Shown here: positions 8,044 through 17,293 of the stretch, piece after piece
How positions within the stretch are numbered: the stretch's first letter is position 1
Layout of the letters: each line of letters opens with the position of its first letter
NCBI GenBank assembly: GCA_944391755.1
Contig: CALXUT010000045.1
Coordinates: 1 to 38,334 of the forward strand
Direction of reading: 5' to 3'
Source of the DNA: an uncultured Clostridia bacterium
Lineage (GTDB): Bacteria > Bacillota > Clostridia > TANB77 > CAG-508
Length of the DNA stretch: 38,334 bases
Translations under genes and position numbers: made by a program
Notes under the pieces: model-generated
Database searches by the model: none
Seen by the model: only the letters and a program-made list of their open reading frames with translations
What the model was told of the DNA's origin: nothing

Positions 8044-8487
8044 ATGCTAAAAGAAAAATTAATGGAAGATTTAAAAAATGCGATGAAAACAAAAAATGAA
8101 GTAAGAAAAAATACAGTTCAAATGGTAAGAGCTGCAATATTGCAAATTGAAAAAGACAAAGGAATACAAGTGGAAGATGATAAAATACTAGAAATCATAG
8201 CCAAAGAAGTAAAAGGTAAAAGAGATGTTTTAAAAGACTTCGAAAAAGCAGGAAGAGAAGATTTAATAAATCAAACAAATCAAGAAATAGAAATATTACA
8301 AGAATATTTACCAAAACAATTAAGTAGAGAAGAAATAAAGGCAGAGGTAGAAAAGATCATTTCACAAATAGGAGCTACTTCCATGAAAGATATGGGGGCC
8401 ATCATGAAAGAAGCAAAAGCAAAAATGGGAGCTTCTGCAGATGGAAAAACAATTAATGAAGTAGCAAAAGAAATTATGGGACTATAA
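8044..8487 (+). CDS. GatB/YqeY domain protein
   Basis: A 147-residue YqeY-like protein. Its domain is related to the tRNA-binding C-terminal part of GatB (Asp/Glu-tRNA amidotransferase). It has the family features: an N-terminal helix with AMKTKNEVRKNTVQMVRAA, a middle EILQEYLPKQLS block, and a C-terminal MGAIMKEAKAKMG followed by DGKTINEVAKEIM. I start it at 8044, not upstream. GGAGG at 8032-8036 is 7 nt before this ATG and only 1 nt from the ATG at 8038, and the longer frame would overlap rsm22. Its role in tRNA or translation biology is inferred from the family. Confidence 0.85.
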   Translation: MLKEKLMEDLKNAMKTKNEVRKNTVQMVRAAILQIEKDKGIQVEDDKILEIIAKEVKGKRDVLKDFEKAGREDLINQTNQEIEILQEYLPKQLSREEIKAEVEKIISQIGATSMKDMGAIMKEAKAKMGASADGKTINEVAKEIMGL

Positions 8488-8503
8488 GTACAGGAGGCAT
8501 AAA

Positions 8504-9076
8504 ATGATAAAAAGAGAAGAAGCACTTGAATTATTAAAAAAATATAATAAAGAGCCATTTCATATATTACATGGATTGACAGTAGAAGGTGTCATGAGAT
8601 ATTACGCAAAAGAAAATGGAGAAGATGAAGAATACTGGGGAATCGTAGGATTGTTACATGATGTGGATTATGAAATGTACCCAGAAGAACATTGTAAAAA
8701 ATGTGTAGAAATCTTAAAAGAAAACAATGTATCTGATGATATGATACATGCGATATGTAGTCATGCATATGGATTATCAAGTGATGTAAAACCTGAAAGA
8801 CAAATGGAAAAAATATTATTTGCAACAGACGAATTAACAGGATTAATTGGAGCAGCCATAAAAATGAGACCATCAAAAAGCACAAAAGATTTAGAAGTAT
8901 CTAGTTTAAAAAAGAAATTTAAAGACAAGAAATTTGCAGCAGGATGTTCTAGGGATGTTATCAAACAAGGTGCAGAAATGTTAGGTTGGGAATTAGATAC
9001 ATTACTTGAAAAAACAATATTGGCAATGAGAGAATGTGAAGATAGAATCAATAAAGAGATGGAAACAGTAGCATAA
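8504..9076 (+). CDS. HD-domain hydrolase
   Basis: A 190-residue cytoplasmic protein with an HD metal-dependent phosphohydrolase domain. It has His residues near 19-23 (FHILHGLTVEG), the HD pair in GLLHDVDYEMYPEEH (about 50-64), a later His in ICSHAYG, and a terminal-helix Asp in ATDELTGL. The set fits an HDIG-type nucleotide phosphohydrolase. The substrate cannot be read. The position directly before rdgB, a nucleotide-pool cleaning enzyme, makes a nucleotide substrate plausible but unproven. The start has an AGGAGG site 6-7 nt upstream. Confidence 0.8.
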   Translation: MIKREEALELLKKYNKEPFHILHGLTVEGVMRYYAKENGEDEEYWGIVGLLHDVDYEMYPEEHCKKCVEILKENNVSDDMIHAICSHAYGLSSDVKPERQMEKILFATDELTGLIGAAIKMRPSKSTKDLEVSSLKKKFKDKKFAAGCSRDVIKQGAEMLGWELDTLLEKTILAMRECEDRINKEMETVA

Positions 9077-9127
9077 AGAAATTGCAAAAGTCAGTGAATA
9101 TAAGGAATTATAAAGAGGTAAAATGAG

Positions 9128-9757
9128 ATGAAAAATATAAATAAAATGATATATGGAACATCAAATCAAAATAAATTAAAAGATATTAAAGCAATTATAA
9201 AAGCCCATGGAGAAGATATAGAAATTCTATCTTTAAAAGATATTGGTTTTTATGATGAAATAGAAGAAACTGGAACAACATTTGAAGAAAATTCAGAAAT
9301 AAAAGCAAATACAGTAAAAGCATTTTGTGATAAAAATAAAATAGATTATGATATTATTACAACAGATGATGCTGGATTATGTGTAGATTGTTTAAATGGA
9401 GAACCGGGTGTATATTCTGCAAGATATACTGGAGGACATAGCAATCAAGAACAATGTATAGAAAAGCTACTTACGAATATAGCTAAAACAGGAGATACAG
9501 AAAGAAGAGCAAAATTTGTTTGTGTATTAACAAGCTTTTTAAAAGATGGAACAAAAATTGTGTCAAGAGGAGAATGCTTAGGAACTGTTGCAAAAGAAGT
9601 AAAAAAATGGGGAGGATTAACCTATTCACCTGTATTTATTCCAGAAGGATATACAGTACCAATGTCAGAACTTACAGCAGAGGAATATGAAAAAGCACAC
9701 AATCATAGAGACAAGGCTTTTGTCAACCTACTAAAAGAATTAAAAGAAAGAGAATAA
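9128..9757 (+). CDS. rdgB: XTP/dITP diphosphatase (RdgB/HAM1 family)
   Basis: A 209-residue non-canonical purine NTP pyrophosphatase. It hydrolyses ITP, dITP and XTP to monophosphates to keep deaminated purines out of nucleic acids. Visible motifs are TSNQNKLKD (substrate loop), EETGTTFEENSEIKA, DDAGLCVDCLNGEPGVYSARY with the catalytic Asp pair, and C-terminal HNHRDKAF. The enzyme is cytoplasmic and expected to be a dimer. The start at 9128 follows GAGGTAAAATGAG. The ATG at 9123 is followed by an immediate stop, so it cannot be the start. This is the last gene of the operon, and a 6S RNA gene follows. Confidence 0.92.
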   Translation: MKNINKMIYGTSNQNKLKDIKAIIKAHGEDIEILSLKDIGFYDEIEETGTTFEENSEIKANTVKAFCDKNKIDYDIITTDDAGLCVDCLNGEPGVYSARYTGGHSNQEQCIEKLLTNIAKTGDTERRAKFVCVLTSFLKDGTKIVSRGECLGTVAKEVKKWGGLTYSPVFIPEGYTVPMSELTAEEYEKAHNHRDKAFVNLLKELKERE

Positions 9758-9822
9758 ATAAAGATAATAGAGATATACTATAATTAGCATATGAATTTTC
9801 AAAAATTTGAGCCTTTTATTGG

Positions 9823-9851
9823 TTGCAATTTGGAAAATAATATGCTAAAAT
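9823..9851 (+). promoter_or_regulatory. probable promoter of the 6S RNA gene
   Basis: TTGCAA (9823-9828), 17-nt spacer, TAAAAT (9846-9851) with an extended -10 TGC. Initiation would fall about 10 nt upstream of the RNA's closing stem. Confidence 0.5.
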
Positions 9852-9869
9852 AACTATAACAATTGAATA

Positions 9870-10073
9870 AAGAAAATACCCTGCATAGTGCGTGTAGCGC
9901 AGAATTTTTAGAACCTACAAGTTTAAAGAGGGGCCAGAACCTTTGGGTATGGCGTGCAAGCTTACACTCTCGAGTAGTAAGAAGCCCAGGAGTACTCAAG
10001 ATGGCACCCACCTGTCGAAGACAGGTCCTTAAAAATTCACACAACTTACGGCTAAGGCGGGGATTTTCTTTCT
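9870..10073 (+). ncRNA. ssrS: 6S RNA (SsrS-like)
   Basis: About 200 nt that fold as an end-to-end rod. The closing stem pairs AGAAAATACCC (from 9871) with GGGGATTTTCT (to about 10068), and a T-rich tail follows. An upper closing stem pairs GAATTTTTA (9902-9910) with TAAAAATTC (10030-10038). A small hairpin ACCTGTC/GACAGGT (10010-10026) sits on the 3' side of the central bubble, as in other 6S RNAs. The arm beyond it contains GCCA/TGGC and CTTAC/GTAAG hairpins. The tract is visibly more GC-rich than its surroundings. Open frames on both strands across it are by-products. 6S RNA binds the sigma-A holoenzyme and mimics an open promoter. The call rests on shape and motifs only. Confidence 0.8.
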
Positions 10074-10111
10074 TATAAATAAAATACAAATGCAATTTTG
10101 TAAAAAATAAA

Positions 10112-10142
10112 ATGTCCTTAGTTAATTTTCTACTAAGGACAT
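10112..10142 (-). terminator. bidirectional terminator between 6S RNA and the thioesterase gene
   Basis: A perfect inverted repeat, ATGTCCTTAGT (10112-10122) and ACTAAGGACAT (10132-10142). Reading left from the thioesterase stop it runs into a T-rich tract; the plus-strand exit is less T-rich. Confidence 0.8.
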
Positions 10143-10538
10143 AAATTTTTCATAGATATCTGGATGATGTTTTTTCATATTCAATGGTTTTAAATCTAAA
10201 TCTGTAAAACAATGCATAGATTCACCTGTAACACAAAGAGCTCCAGTAGTTTTATTATAGACTTCATAAGAGACAGTAAATTTTACTCCAGTATAACTTG
10301 TAACAGAAGTATGTATTTCAATTATATCTCCAAAAGTAACATGTTGCTTATATTGGCAAGAAAAGCCTAAAACAGGAGACATAATTCCATTTGCTTCTAA
10401 TTTATCATAAGGTAAACCTGATTTTTCTAAAAATTCGCAACGAGCTTCTTCAAAAAATCGAATATAATTGGAATGGTGTACTACACCCATTTTATCTGTT
10501 TCATAATAATTAATTTTTCTTTCATAGATTTGTTTCAT
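10122..10538 (-). CDS. acyl-CoA thioesterase, YbgC/4HBT hot-dog family
   Basis: A 138-residue single hot-dog domain protein. The catalytic region ETDKMGVVHHSNYIRFFEEAR has the Asp-x-x-x-x-V-x-H-x-x-Y pattern of YbgC/4-hydroxybenzoyl-CoA thioesterases. It hydrolyses acyl-CoA thioesters in the cytoplasm as a tetramer. The chain length preferred is unknown. The start is fixed by TGGAGGTAGCAT before the ATG. It is the only minus-strand gene in the first 19 kb, and it diverges from dnaE. Confidence 0.85.
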   Translation of the reverse strand: MKQIYERKINYYETDKMGVVHHSNYIRFFEEARCEFLEKSGLPYDKLEANGIMSPVLGFSCQYKQHVTFGDIIEIHTSVTSYTGVKFTVSYEVYNKTTGALCVTGESMHCFTDLDLKPLNMKKHHPDIYEKFMSLVEN

Positions 10539-10565
10539 ATGCTACCTCCATTTTTTACAAAAGGT

Positions 10566-10593
10566 ATTATACTACTTTAAAAGAAAATTGCAA
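10566..10593 (-). promoter_or_regulatory. promoter of the thioesterase gene
   Basis: Read on the minus strand: TTGCAA (10593-10588), 16-nt spacer, TATAAT (10571-10566), then TGGAGG before the ATG. Confidence 0.55.
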
Positions 10594-10636
10594 TACTTAA
10601 TTTGGAATAAAAGAACAAATTGACTGACAAAACCAC

Positions 10637-10665
10637 TTGACATTAGAATCAACTTTATATAAAAT
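10637..10665 (+). promoter_or_regulatory. promoter of dnaE
   Basis: TTGACA (10637-10642), 17-nt spacer, TAAAAT (10660-10665), 44 nt before the dnaE ATG. Confidence 0.65.
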
Positions 10666-10709
10666 GACATTAAAATTTATTAGAATATCAGCAAAAGTAG
10701 GAGGCAAAC

Positions 10710-13700
10710 ATGTCAGAATTCGTACACTTACATATACACAGTGAATTTAGCTTATTAGATGGAGCAAATAGAATAAAAGACTTACCAGTAAGAGCAAAAG
10801 AATTAGGAATGAAAGCAATGGCAATTACAGACCATGGAGTCATGTATGGAGCCATTGACTTTTACAAAGCATGTAAAAAAGAAGGAATAAAACCAATCAT
10901 AGGATGCGAAGTATATGTAGCGAATCGTTCAAGATTTGACAAAGAACCAGGAATTGATAATAAATATAATCATTTAATATTACTAGCCAAAAATAATCAA
11001 GGATATAAGAATTTAAGTAAATTGGTATCTATAGGATTTACAGAAGGATATTATTATAAACCTAGAATAGATTTAGAAGTTCTAGAACAATATCATGAAG
11101 GACTAATCTGTTTGAGTGCATGTTTAGCAGGTGCAGTTAATCAAGCATTATTAAATGGTCAAAATGAAAAAGCAGAAGAAATCGCCTTATGGCATAAAAA
11201 AGTATTTGGAGAAGACTATTATATAGAAATACAAAACAATGGAATCAAAGAACAAATTTTAGCAAACCAAAAATTAGTACAATTAGCTAGAAAATTAGAT
11301 ATTCCATTGGTTGCAACAAATGATGCTCATTACTTAAAAAGAGAAGATGCCTATAATCATGAAATCTTATTATGTATCCAAACAGGAAAAAGAATGAGTG
11401 ATGAAGACAGAATGCGATTTGAAACAGACGAATTATATGTAAAATCACCAGAAGAAATGAGTGCATATTTCTCAGCATTTCCAGATGCTATAGAAAATAC
11501 AGTAAAAATTGCAGAGAAATGTAATGTGGAATTTGAATTTGGACATACAATTTTACCAAATTATGATGTACCACCAGAATATCCAACACATTATGATTTC
11601 TTTAAAAAATTATGTGATGATGGAATTAAAAATCGATATGGAGAAAATCCATCACAAGAAATATTAGATAGAGCTACCTATGAACTTGGTGTTATACAAA
11701 AAATGGGATATGTTGATTACTTTTTAATTGTATGGGACTTTATTCATTATGCAAAAACACATAATATACCAGTAGGACCAGGTCGTGGTTCTGGAGCAGG
11801 TTCTATTATCGCATATGCAATTGAAATTACAGATATTGATCCTATGAAATATGGATTACTATTTGAAAGATTTTTAAATCCCGAAAGAATCAGTATGCCA
11901 GATTTTGATGTTGATTTTTGTTATGAGCGTAGACAAGAAGTAATTGATTATGTATCCAGAAAATATGGACATGACCATGTATCACAGATTATTACATTTG
12001 GAACAATGTCAGCAAGAATGGTCATCAGAGATGTGGCTAGAGTGTTAGATTTTCCATATGCAGAAGCAGATAAATTAGCAAAAATGATACCAAATGAATT
12101 GCATATTACCATAAAAAAAGCATTAGAACAAAACAAAGAACTAAATGATTTATATGAAAATGATGAGCAAATTCATAAATTATTAGAAATAGCAATGGGA
12201 TTAGAAGGAATGCCAAGACAGGCTTCCACACACGCCTGTGGAGTGGTAATTACGAAAGAACCAGTAGATACCTATGTACCTCTATATGTAAGAGATGGAC
12301 AAATATCTACACAATATATCATGACAACATTGGAAGAACTAGGACTGCTAAAAATGGACTTTTTAGGATTAAGAACATTAACGGTTATTCAAGATACCAT
12401 TGACTTAGTAAAAAAAGGTAGAGGAATGGATGTGACATTTGACAAAGATATGTCAGATCCAAAAGTATATAAGCTATGGCAAAATGGAGATACATCTGGA
12501 ATTTTCCAATTTGAATCTCAAGGAATGACAAACTTCATGAAGGAATTAAAGCCAGACTGTTTGGAAGACTTAATCGCTGGAGTTTCCTTATATAGACCAG
12601 GACCAATGGATCAAATACCAAGATATATAAGAGGGAAACAACATCCAGGGCATAATGAATATACACATCCAAGCTTAGAACCAATCTTAAATGTAACATA
12701 CGGATGTATGGTATATCAAGAGCAAGTCATGCAAATTGTAAGAGATTTAGCCGGATATTCTCTTGGTAGAGCAGATTTAGTTCGTAGAGCAATGGGAAAG
12801 AAAAAATTGGATGTTATGGCAAAAGAAAGAGAAATTTTTATCAATGGACAAGTAGATGAAAATGGAAATATTGTCGTGCCAGGATGTGTCAGAAACGGAA
12901 TCGATGCAGAATCGGCAAATAAAATATTTGATGAAATGGCAGAATTTGCAAAATATGCATTTAATAAATCACATGCTGCCTGCTATGCTGTAGTTGCTTA
13001 TAGAACAGCATATTTAAAAGCATATTATCCGGCAGAATTTATGGCATCAATGTTAAATAGCTTTTTAGGAAATTTAGATAAAGTTCCAGAATATATAGAT
13101 GAATGCAAAAAACTTGGCATTGAAATATTAAAGCCAGATATTAATAGGAGTAGTACAAAATTTACTGTTGAAGATGGAAAAATACGATTTGGTTTAGGAA
13201 GTATTAAAAATGTAGGAATTCAACCTGTGGACAATATTATCAAAGAAAGAGAAGAACATGGAAAATTTGCAAGTTTTGTAGATTTTTGTGAAAGAATGGC
13301 TGGAGAATCTGTAAACAAAAAATGTGTAGAGAGTTTAATTAAAGCAGGAACATTTGCAGAATTTCCGGAAACGAGAGCAACATTATTAGCGTCTTTTGAA
13401 ACAATCATTGACACGATTCAAAGTTATAATAAAAAAGGAATGAATGGTCAGGTTTCTATGTTTGATTTAGGTGGAGAAGAGGGAAACAATTTAGATGAAA
13501 TCAAGTATAATTTTGTTGAAGAGCCAGAATTAAATGAAAAAGAATTACTTTCTATGGAAAAAGAAATGTTAGGAATTTATATTTCTGGACATCCATTAGA
13601 AAAAATAAAAGAAGCCATTATAGCAAGTACGAATATTTCATCATTACAAATGAAAGAAATTGATGAGCTAAATTCTATCAGTTCAGATGAAGAAAATCCA

Positions 13701-14210
13701 GACATAAGAGTAAAAGAAAGGACAAAATTTGTAGATGGGCAAGAAGTTAAAATTGCAGGAATTATTACATCTGTAAAAAAGAAATATACGAAAAACAATA
13801 AAATCATGGTATTTCTTACAATTGAAGATTTATATGGTTCTGCCGAAATTATTGTATTTGAACCAACTTATTTGAAATCACAAGATTTATTAATAGAAGA
13901 AAATATTGTCATGATTGATGGAAGATTAAGTATTAGAGAAGATGATGCAACAAAAATTGTTGCAAGAGAAATCAAAAATTTCGGAGAATCAAAACCTAAA
14001 ATGCTTATACTGAATATTACCAATACAACAGAAGAACAAAAGGAAAAATTAAGAGGAGCTATTAAGTTCTTTACTGGTGAATTAAATAATATAAGTGTTG
14101 CCATAAAAATAGGAGAAGATGTAAAGTCTTGTGGAGCGATTTATTTAACAGAGGATATTTTAAAAGTATTTGAAGAAATTGTTGGAAAAGAAAATTGCCT
14201 AAATAATTGA
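10710..14210 (+). CDS. dnaE: DNA polymerase III subunit alpha
   Basis: A 1166-residue replicative polymerase of the DnaE type. It starts with a PHP domain (HLHIHSEFSLLDGANRI at the N-terminus; HGVMYGAIDFYKACK follows). GPGRGSGAGSIIAYA begins the polymerase palm, and MPDFDVDFCYERR (about residue 396) holds two catalytic Asp residues. GMPRQASTHACGVVI and SLYRPGPMDQIPRYI are conserved palm and fingers blocks. NKSHAACYAVVAYRTAYLKA precedes the helix-hairpin-helix region, and an OB-fold lies near residues 1000-1080 (VKIAGIITSVKKK). Length is normal for DnaE. Low-GC Firmicutes usually also carry PolC, which is not in this window. The start has an AGGAGG-like site. Confidence 0.97.
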   Translation: MSEFVHLHIHSEFSLLDGANRIKDLPVRAKELGMKAMAITDHGVMYGAIDFYKACKKEGIKPIIGCEVYVANRSRFDKEPGIDNKYNHLILLAKNNQGYKNLSKLVSIGFTEGYYYKPRIDLEVLEQYHEGLICLSACLAGAVNQALLNGQNEKAEEIALWHKKVFGEDYYIEIQNNGIKEQILANQKLVQLARKLDIPLVATNDAHYLKREDAYNHEILLCIQTGKRMSDEDRMRFETDELYVKSPEEMSAYFSAFPDAIENTVKIAEKCNVEFEFGHTILPNYDVPPEYPTHYDFFKKLCDDGIKNRYGENPSQEILDRATYELGVIQKMGYVDYFLIVWDFIHYAKTHNIPVGPGRGSGAGSIIAYAIEITDIDPMKYGLLFERFLNPERISMPDFDVDFCYERRQEVIDYVSRKYGHDHVSQIITFGTMSARMVIRDVARVLDFPYAEADKLAKMIPNELHITIKKALEQNKELNDLYENDEQIHKLLEIAMGLEGMPRQASTHACGVVITKEPVDTYVPLYVRDGQISTQYIMTTLEELGLLKMDFLGLRTLTVIQDTIDLVKKGRGMDVTFDKDMSDPKVYKLWQNGDTSGIFQFESQGMTNFMKELKPDCLEDLIAGVSLYRPGPMDQIPRYIRGKQHPGHNEYTHPSLEPILNVTYGCMVYQEQVMQIVRDLAGYSLGRADLVRRAMGKKKLDVMAKEREIFINGQVDENGNIVVPGCVRNGIDAESANKIFDEMAEFAKYAFNKSHAACYAVVAYRTAYLKAYYPAEFMASMLNSFLGNLDKVPEYIDECKKLGIEILKPDINRSSTKFTVEDGKIRFGLGSIKNVGIQPVDNIIKEREEHGKFASFVDFCERMAGESVNKKCVESLIKAGTFAEFPETRATLLASFETIIDTIQSYNKKGMNGQVSMFDLGGEEGNNLDEIKYNFVEEPELNEKELLSMEKEMLGIYISGHPLEKIKEAIIASTNISSLQMKEIDELNSISSDEENPDIRVKERTKFVDGQEVKIAGIITSVKKKYTKNNKIMVFLTIEDLYGSAEIIVFEPTYLKSQDLLIEENIVMIDGRLSIREDDATKIVAREIKNFGESKPKMLILNITNTTEEQKEKLRGAIKFFTGELNNISVAIKIGEDVKSCGAIYLTEDILKVFEEIVGKENCLNN

Positions 14211-14235
14211 ATTCTATTTTCAATAGTGTTATATT
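14207..14235 (+). promoter_or_regulatory. promoter of the Mg2+ ATPase gene
   Basis: TTGAAT (14207-14212, overlapping the dnaE stop), 17-nt spacer, TATATT (14230-14235) with an extended -10 TGT. The leader is about 75 nt and AT-rich. I see no magnesium-riboswitch-like fold in it. Confidence 0.5.
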
Positions 14236-14315
14236 AATAATGTTTAAATTATTAAAAAAGTAATCATAATAAAAATAAATAGTTTTGTATATTTACAAAT
14301 AAATGGAGGTTTTTT

Positions 14316-16922
14316 ATGACAAATGAAAAAAGAGAAGATGTGGATGTAGAAAAAGTCTACGGGCATTTATGTAAGATGCCCAAAGAAGAATTTATTTCTA
14401 AATTTAAAGTAACAGAAAAAGGTTTAAGTACAAATCAAGTAAATGACCGAATTCAAAGAGATGGTTACAATGAAGTAACACAATCAAAACCAAAAAAATG
14501 GTATCATTATCTATTTAAAAGTTTATTTACACCATTTAATAGCATATTAATCGGAATTGCCTTAGTTTTATCTTATACAGATATATATTTAGCGGAAGAT
14601 CCTAATTATGCCAATATCATTGTAATTGTTGTTCTAGTTATTGTAAGTACTTTATTAGATTTTGTTTCAGAATATAGATCAAATTTGGCAGCAGAAAAAT
14701 TGAAACAATTGGTATCGACTATGACAACAGTCATTAGAAATGGAGAAAAAATAAAAGTACCTTTTAAAGATCTTGTTGTTGGAGATACTGTCATTTTATC
14801 TGCTGGTGACATGATACCGGCTGATTTAAGGATTATAGAATCGAAAGATTTATATGTTGGACAATCTACTCTAACAGGTGAATCAGATGCAATTAAAAAA
14901 CTTGAAAATACAGAGTTAAAAGAAGAAATTGATAATATCTCAGATATTGATACCATCTGTTTTATGGGAACAAATGTTATCAGTGGAAGTGCAAAAGGTG
15001 TTGTTGTTCTTACTTCTGATGACACTTATTTTGGAAAAGTTGCACATACATTAACAACAGGAAAACCTAAAACTGCTTTTCAAAAAGGAATAGAAAGTAT
15101 TAGTAAATTGTTGATAAAATTTATGCTTATTTTAATTCCAATTGTTTTCTTGTTAAATGTTTGGAAACATGATATCATTGTTTCTTTTACATTTGCTGTT
15201 GCAATTGCCATTTGTATTACACCACTTTTACTACCTGTTATATTGTCAAGTAGCTTGTCAAAAGGTGCCATAAGAATGTCCAAAAAGAAAACGATTGTAA
15301 AAAAGTTAGATTCAATACAAAGTTTTGGTGCAATGAATATTTTATGTACAGACAAAACAGGTACATTAACAGAAGATAAAATCGTTTTAGAAAAATATCT
15401 TGATGTCATGGGGAATGAAGATATAAGAGTATTAAAACATGCTTTTTTAAATGCTTATTTTCAAACAGGATTGCGTAGTAACATTGATGAAGCAGTCATA
15501 GTTCGTGCCACAGAACACGGATTAGAAGAATTATCTACAAAATATCAAAAAATTGATGAAGTTCCTTTTGATTTTTCAAGAAGAAGACTTTCTATTGTTG
15601 TAAGTGATGGTTCAAAAACACAATTAATCACAAAAGGTGCAGTTGAGGAGATTTTAAGCATTTCTACAATGATAGATTATCAAGGAAAAGTTTCTACAAT
15701 GACAAGTGAGGTTAAAGAAAACATAAAACGAATCGCAAAAGAATTAAATAAGCAAGGTTTAAGAGTTGTAGCAGTAAGCCAAAAAAATGATTTAGATAAA
15801 ACATCTGGTTTTGGTGTGTCTGATGAAAAGAATATGGTTCTAATTGGATTTATAGGATTTCTTGATCCACCAAAAGAAACAGCTAAATCTTCTGTTGAAA
15901 AATTGAATAAAAATGGAATTAGAGTAATTGTTTTAACTGGTGATAATGTTGAAGTAACAAGATGTGTGTGTGATAAGGTTGGAATTAAATCCAATAAAAT
16001 CGTTACAGGTACGCAAATAGATAAAGTTTCTGATATTGGATTAAAACGACTTTTAAAAAAGACAAATATTTTTGCTAAATTATCTCCTATTCAAAAGGCG
16101 CGTATTGTCAGAGTTTTAAAAGAAGCAGGAAATGTTGTTGGATATATGGGGGATGGTATTAATGATAGCCCTTCACTTATCAATTCAGATGTTGGTGTTT
16201 CTGTTGATACAGCAGTTGACATTGCAAAAGAATCTGCTGATATTATATTATTAGAGAAGGATTTACATGTTTTGCTTGATGGCGTTAAAGAAGGTAGACA
16301 TACTTATGCAAATTTAATGAAATATATTAAACTTGCTGCAAGTTTTAACTTTGGAGAAGTTGTTTCTGTTATTATTGCAAGTGTATTTTTACCATTTTTA
16401 CCAGAGACGCCAATCCAATTGTTAGTGGAAGGATTATTATATGATTTTGGTCAATTAACCTTACCGTTAGATAATGTGGATGAAGAATATCTAAATAAGC
16501 CTAAGAAATTTAGTATAAAAAGCTTGAAAAACTTCATGTTATTTATGGGACCACTAAGTTCTATTTTCGACTTATTAGTTTTCGCCTTAGTATGGTTTAC
16601 ATTTGATATTCATGAAGCTGCGATATTTCAAACAATTTGGTTTACGTATAGTGTAGTTTCAAATTTAATGGGAATGCATGTTATAAGAACTGCAAAAATT
16701 CCATTTAAACAAAGTCATGCTTCTAAATATGTATATGCTTCATCTATATTATTAAGTATTATAGCGATGATTGTACCTTATACTTTCTTAGGACAAGCAA
16801 TTGGACTTGCGCCTCTTGCACCTAAATACTTTACAGTAATCCTTGGTGTACCAGTTCTATATTGTATTGTTGCGATATTTGCTAAGAAAATTTATATTAA
16901 AAAATACGGTGAATGGATTTAA
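14316..16922 (+). CDS. mgtA: magnesium-translocating P-type ATPase (P3B, MgtA-like)
   Basis: An 868-residue membrane ATPase that imports Mg2+ at the cost of ATP. Features in order: a cytoplasmic N-terminus with the cation-ATPase N domain, membrane segments near residues 65-110, the actuator loop with TGES (about 188), membrane segments near 265-315, the phosphorylation site DKTGTLTED (about 344), nucleotide-binding KGAVEEI, the hinge MGDGINDSPSL (about 611), and six C-terminal membrane segments. The block FNFGEVVSVIIASVFLPFLP in M5 and the overall length fit MgtA, not Ca2+ or K+ pumps. The start has a TGGAGG site. It is probably monocistronic. Regulation by magnesium is expected from the family, but no sensor is visible. 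Confidence 0.9.
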   Translation: MTNEKREDVDVEKVYGHLCKMPKEEFISKFKVTEKGLSTNQVNDRIQRDGYNEVTQSKPKKWYHYLFKSLFTPFNSILIGIALVLSYTDIYLAEDPNYANIIVIVVLVIVSTLLDFVSEYRSNLAAEKLKQLVSTMTTVIRNGEKIKVPFKDLVVGDTVILSAGDMIPADLRIIESKDLYVGQSTLTGESDAIKKLENTELKEEIDNISDIDTICFMGTNVISGSAKGVVVLTSDDTYFGKVAHTLTTGKPKTAFQKGIESISKLLIKFMLILIPIVFLLNVWKHDIIVSFTFAVAIAICITPLLLPVILSSSLSKGAIRMSKKKTIVKKLDSIQSFGAMNILCTDKTGTLTEDKIVLEKYLDVMGNEDIRVLKHAFLNAYFQTGLRSNIDEAVIVRATEHGLEELSTKYQKIDEVPFDFSRRRLSIVVSDGSKTQLITKGAVEEILSISTMIDYQGKVSTMTSEVKENIKRIAKELNKQGLRVVAVSQKNDLDKTSGFGVSDEKNMVLIGFIGFLDPPKETAKSSVEKLNKNGIRVIVLTGDNVEVTRCVCDKVGIKSNKIVTGTQIDKVSDIGLKRLLKKTNIFAKLSPIQKARIVRVLKEAGNVVGYMGDGINDSPSLINSDVGVSVDTAVDIAKESADIILLEKDLHVLLDGVKEGRHTYANLMKYIKLAASFNFGEVVSVIIASVFLPFLPETPIQLLVEGLLYDFGQLTLPLDNVDEEYLNKPKKFSIKSLKNFMLFMGPLSSIFDLLVFALVWFTFDIHEAAIFQTIWFTYSVVSNLMGMHVIRTAKIPFKQSHASKYVYASSILLSIIAMIVPYTFLGQAIGLAPLAPKYFTVILGVPVLYCIVAIFAKKIYIKKYGEWI

Positions 16923-16932
16923 AACGAATATT

Positions 16933-16961
16933 TTGCAAATTTATGTAAATTGTGATATACT
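16933..16961 (+). promoter_or_regulatory. promoter of the 80-residue orphan gene
   Basis: TTGCAA (16933-16938), 17-nt spacer, TATACT (16956-16961) with an extended -10 TGA. Confidence 0.55.
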
Positions 16962-16993
16962 ATTAATAGATTTTTGTAAGGAGTGAAATCCAT

Positions 16994-17236
16994 ATGAATG
17001 CATTTCATGCGATTTCAAAAAAAGTTCCTGTAGAAGGAATGGAGCTGATAGATTTCTATCGGTTCCTGAATCTTGGCGAATACTCTTGTTGGGAATATGT
17101 TGCAAAACCACTTGGTAAAATCATAAAGGTACAAGATTTAGGGCATAACCTATATATGGTGGAGACCAATAATTGTAATGTATTTTATGTGTGGCAAGTG
17201 GTAAAGAAAATTCCGAAAGAGTGCCTTACAAAATAG
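16994..17236 (+). CDS. hypothetical 80-residue protein
   Basis: I do not recognise this family. It is an 80-residue soluble protein with no signal peptide, no membrane segment and two Cys residues in the last 25 positions. It looks beta-rich in the middle (GKIIKVQDLGHNLYMVETNN then VFYVWQVVKKIP), suggesting a small barrel-like fold. It has its own promoter, an AAGGAG ribosome site and its own terminator, so it is a self-contained unit. Its codon use is somewhat richer in G/C third positions than dnaE or mgtA, similar to the orphan gene at 28007. That fits separate acquisition but does not prove it. Confidence 0.65.
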   Translation: MNAFHAISKKVPVEGMELIDFYRFLNLGEYSCWEYVAKPLGKIIKVQDLGHNLYMVETNNCNVFYVWQVVKKIPKECLTK

Positions 17237-17242
17237 GAAAAT

Positions 17243-17280
17243 AGACTTTAAGGCTCATACCTTAAAGCCTATTATTTTAT
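17243..17280 (+). terminator. terminator of the 80-residue gene
   Basis: AGACTTTAAGG (17243-17253) pairs with CCTTAAAGCCT (17260-17270) with one mismatch, followed by ATTATTTTAT. Confidence 0.75.
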
Positions 17281-17293
17281 TATGATTTCAAAT

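Noticed and set aside
9799-10095. Open frames on both strands (98 codons minus, 71 codons plus) between rdgB and the thioesterase gene
   Set aside because: They lie inside the 6S RNA structure, lack ribosome sites, and their translations look like no protein family. The RNA fold explains the sequence.
14236-14315. Magnesium riboswitch in the mgtA leader
   Set aside because: The leader is only about 75 nt, AT-rich, and shows no long paired structure or terminator/antiterminator alternatives.
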